Shown: in pieces, positions 62,361-64,000 of the stretch
Layout: each line of letters opens with the position of its first letter
How positions within the stretch are numbered: the stretch's first letter is position 1
Notes under the pieces: model-generated
Seen by the model: the letters and a program-made list of their open reading frames with translations, nothing else
What the model was told of the DNA's origin: nothing
The model's database searches: none
NCBI GenBank assembly: GCA_024330965.1
Contig: JANDJL010000004.1
Location: forward strand, 1 to 64,000
Direction of reading: 5' to 3'
From: Nitrospira sp.
Lineage (GTDB): Bacteria; Nitrospirota; Nitrospiria; Nitrospirales; Nitrospiraceae
Length of the DNA stretch: 64,000 nt
Made by a program: the position numbers and the translations under genes

Positions 62361-62903
62361 ATGGACAGACTGAAACAATGGCTGAAGACCATCACGCTCT
62401 ATGAAATTGTCGTGGGTATGAAGGCGACGCTTTCTCATTTGCTGAACTACAATCCCGTTACGTTGCAGTACCCGCATGAAAAACGCACTTTGCCCGACAA
62501 CTATCGCGGCATGCTCGCGCTGTTGCGCTACGACGACGGAACGGAAAAATGCGTCGGCTGCGACCTCTGCGAAGCGGCCTGCCCCTCCCGCGTGATCCGC
62601 GTGGTCAGCGCCGAAGTGCCGGGCGAGCCCACGAAACGCTACGCCAAAGAATATTACATGGACATGACCCGCTGCCTGTTCTGCGGGATGTGCGTAGACG
62701 CCTGCCCCGTCGACGCGCTGGGCATGACGCGGGAATTCGAATGGGCGGTATACGACAAACGGCAGCTCCACTTGAACAAACAGCAACTACTGGCGATCGG
62801 CGACCGTTCCTTCCCCGTCCGTGAGAAGCGCTTGGAGCTCCAACACCCCAACACGGCGTTCTTCAACGTGGCGTTCAAGCACGTGCCGCAAAAGCCTGTT
62901 TAA
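62361..62903 (+). CDS. nuoI: NADH-quinone oxidoreductase subunit I
   Basis: This is a 180-residue ferredoxin-like subunit with clusters N6a and N6b. The first motif is CVGCDLCEAACPSRVI, the second CLFCGMCVDACPVDALGM. Both are complete four-cysteine sites. An N-terminal amphipathic helix region precedes them, as expected for the peripheral part next to NuoB and NuoH. It starts 16 bases after nuoH. The long tail (KRLELQHPNTAFFNVAFK) is unconserved. Confidence 0.96.
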   Translation: MDRLKQWLKTITLYEIVVGMKATLSHLLNYNPVTLQYPHEKRTLPDNYRGMLALLRYDDGTEKCVGCDLCEAACPSRVIRVVSAEVPGEPTKRYAKEYYMDMTRCLFCGMCVDACPVDALGMTREFEWAVYDKRQLHLNKQQLLAIGDRSFPVREKRLELQHPNTAFFNVAFKHVPQKPV

Positions 62904-62976
62904 TGAAAGGCCAGCCGCCCCGCAAAAGCCTGAAGGGGGACACCGTGGTGGGTGTGTGCCGCAGACCAGAGAGGAG

Positions 62977-63498
62977 ATGTTGCTCGTGGCGCAGTTAGTC
63001 TTCGGATATTTTGCCGGGGTCATCGCCGTCACCGCCATCCTGGTGGTGGCGCTCAGAAATCCCGTCTACAGCGTCCTGTCCCTCTTGATCATGTTCTTCC
63101 ACGTCGCGGGATTATACATCACCCTCCACGCGGAATTCTTAGCCGCCGTCCAACTGATCGTTTATGCCGGCGCCATTCTGGTTCTCTACCTGTTCGTGGT
63201 CATGTTATTGAACGCCAAGCAAGACGACCGATATCACCGCCAGTGGTGGGTGGCGGGATTCGTGTGCGTCCCTCTGCTGCTGGAGCTTCTGGTGTTGTTT
63301 GCCGGAGGAAAAATGGAGCCTTCGCCCTTGCTTTCCGCCGACCAAGCCGGCCCGGGCACGGACAACGCCAAGGCTATCGGGATCACGCTCTTTTCAACGT
63401 ACCTGTTTCCTTTTGAAGTCGCCTCGTTGATTCTCCTGGTGGCGATGGTCGGCGCCATCGTCCTGGCCAAACGAGACATCGGTGGAAGCGGAGCATGA
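62977..63498 (+). CDS. nuoJ: NADH-quinone oxidoreductase subunit J
   Basis: This is a 173-residue five-helix membrane subunit. LRNPVYSVLSLLIMFFHVAGLY and VYAGAILVLYLFVVMLLNAKQ are the family signatures. I list the ATG at 62977. The GAGGAG (62971-62976) touches it directly, so the GTG at 62986, nine bases farther on, is an equally likely true start. It follows nuoI by 73 bases. The upstream frame to 62821 runs inside nuoI. Confidence 0.93.
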   Translation: MLLVAQLVFGYFAGVIAVTAILVVALRNPVYSVLSLLIMFFHVAGLYITLHAEFLAAVQLIVYAGAILVLYLFVVMLLNAKQDDRYHRQWWVAGFVCVPLLLELLVLFAGGKMEPSPLLSADQAGPGTDNAKAIGITLFSTYLFPFEVASLILLVAMVGAIVLAKRDIGGSGA

Positions 63499-63571
63499 TG
63501 CTGCGGAACCAACCGGTCATCGCCGTTTCGCGTCAGGCCGCGGGGCATTGTCCGTACATGACGGTGAACCC

Positions 63572-63877
63572 ATGACGATTCCTATCACCTATTACCTGAT
63601 CTTGAGCACCATCGTTTTCCTGACGGGCGTCGCCGGCGTCCTAATTCGCCGCAACATCATCGCCATTCTCTTGTCGGTCGAGTTGATGTTGAACGCGACG
63701 AACATCAATTTCGTCGCCTTTTCCAGATACCTTGAGGACTTGGGAGGCCAGGTGTTCGTATTCTTCGCCTTGACGGTCGCGGCGGCGGAAGTCGCCGTCG
63801 GGCTGGCGATCATTATCGCCTTGCACCGGTCGAAAGAGTCAATCAACCTTGAAGATTTCAAACTACTGAAATGGTAA
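63572..63877 (+). CDS. nuoK: NADH-quinone oxidoreductase subunit K
   Basis: This is a 101-residue three-helix membrane subunit. It shows TGVAGVLIRRNIIAILLSVELM with the conserved membrane Glu, and ALTVAAAEVAVGLAIIIAL with the second. The start is the ATG at 63572. The next 120 bases (63878-63991) carry no gene. An ATG at 63992-63994 followed by Pro and Tyr codons is a plausible start of nuoL, which the window cuts off after three codons. Confidence 0.95.
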   Translation: MTIPITYYLILSTIVFLTGVAGVLIRRNIIAILLSVELMLNATNINFVAFSRYLEDLGGQVFVFFALTVAAAEVAVGLAIIIALHRSKESINLEDFKLLKW

Positions 63878-64000
63878 GAACTCCGTCTCTCACAACGCGC
63901 GACACCTCGTTCTCTCCGCCGGAGGCTTGGCGGCAATGCGCCCTTACGTGAGACGTCGCGAGCGGCGAGCGCCAAGAAACACGTTTTGACGATGCCATAC

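Noticed and set aside
1..64000. CRISPR arrays, insertion sequences, prophage or integrase genes
   Set aside because: No spaced direct repeats, transposase or integrase motifs were seen anywhere in the window.

Overview
This GC-rich window reads as a chromosomal segment of a Gram-negative, aerobic, autotroph-like bacterium. Gene content and order (lpxC, lptE, zapAB, a fused nuoCD within nuoA-K, a MidA-type methyltransferase beside nuo, a two-haem cytochrome c peroxidase) are most like Nitrospira (phylum Nitrospirota). That assignment rests on recalled family content, not on a search. No rRNA operon, CRISPR array, insertion sequence or prophage is visible. One tRNA gene (His, GTG anticodon) is present. 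Nearly everything looks vertically inherited, and the accessory-looking parts are about 1-8 kb and 15-16.5 kb.

Region by region. 1-1 kb: the 3' end of lpxC and a coiled-coil/HARE-HTH protein with a near-consensus promoter. 1.3-9.5 kb: an inositol monophosphatase-family enzyme, two small proteins (one an AhpD-like CxxC protein), then a leftward set of ParB-like protein, pterin-4a-carbinolamine dehydratase and a B12-binding radical SAM enzyme of the RiPP-maturation type. A hairpin-rich stretch without a convincing gene, an MscS-family channel and a cytochrome c peroxidase follow. 9.6-16.5 kb: exonuclease III, a 56-residue zinc ribbon, a BaiN/YhiN-type flavoprotein, an OPT transporter, an aldo/keto reductase and two unknown small proteins. 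16.7-25 kb: tRNA-His, pyrF, rpsT, holA, lptE, leuS, a methyltransferase, a HAD hydrolase and der. 25-30.4 kb: an exported protein built from two tandem repeats, an ECF sigma/zinc anti-sigma pair, an exported unknown, aat and a rhodanese. 30.4-39.8 kb, leftward: slt, zapB, zapA, a 612-base gap, then the tightly packed rny-ymdB-xseA-xseB-tlyA and a sugar-nucleotide epimerase. 40-44.7 kb, rightward: rlmN, a paired active/inactive M16 protease and larE. 44.8-46.6 kb, leftward: an F0-only ATP synthase operon (atpZ/I, atpB, atpE, atpF). 46.8-52.1 kb: pabB-pabC, a lytic transglycosylase, and leftward nadB with a lipoprotein. 52.3-64 kb: a MidA-like methyltransferase followed by nuoA, B, CD, E, F, G, H, I, J and K. 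The next gene, presumably nuoL, is cut off by the window end.

The main energy theme is respiratory: complex I with all its Fe-S/FMN subunits, F0 of ATP synthase and the predicted complex I assembly methyltransferase. The envelope theme comprises lpxC, lptE, slt, the second transglycosylase and zapA/B. The items that most reward follow-up are the B12-radical SAM/RiPP-type locus with no obvious precursor, the ACG-initiated xseA, the tandem-repeat exported protein, the gap behind zapA, a micro-ORF behind the HARE-HTH gene, and several antisense 3' overlaps between convergent genes.
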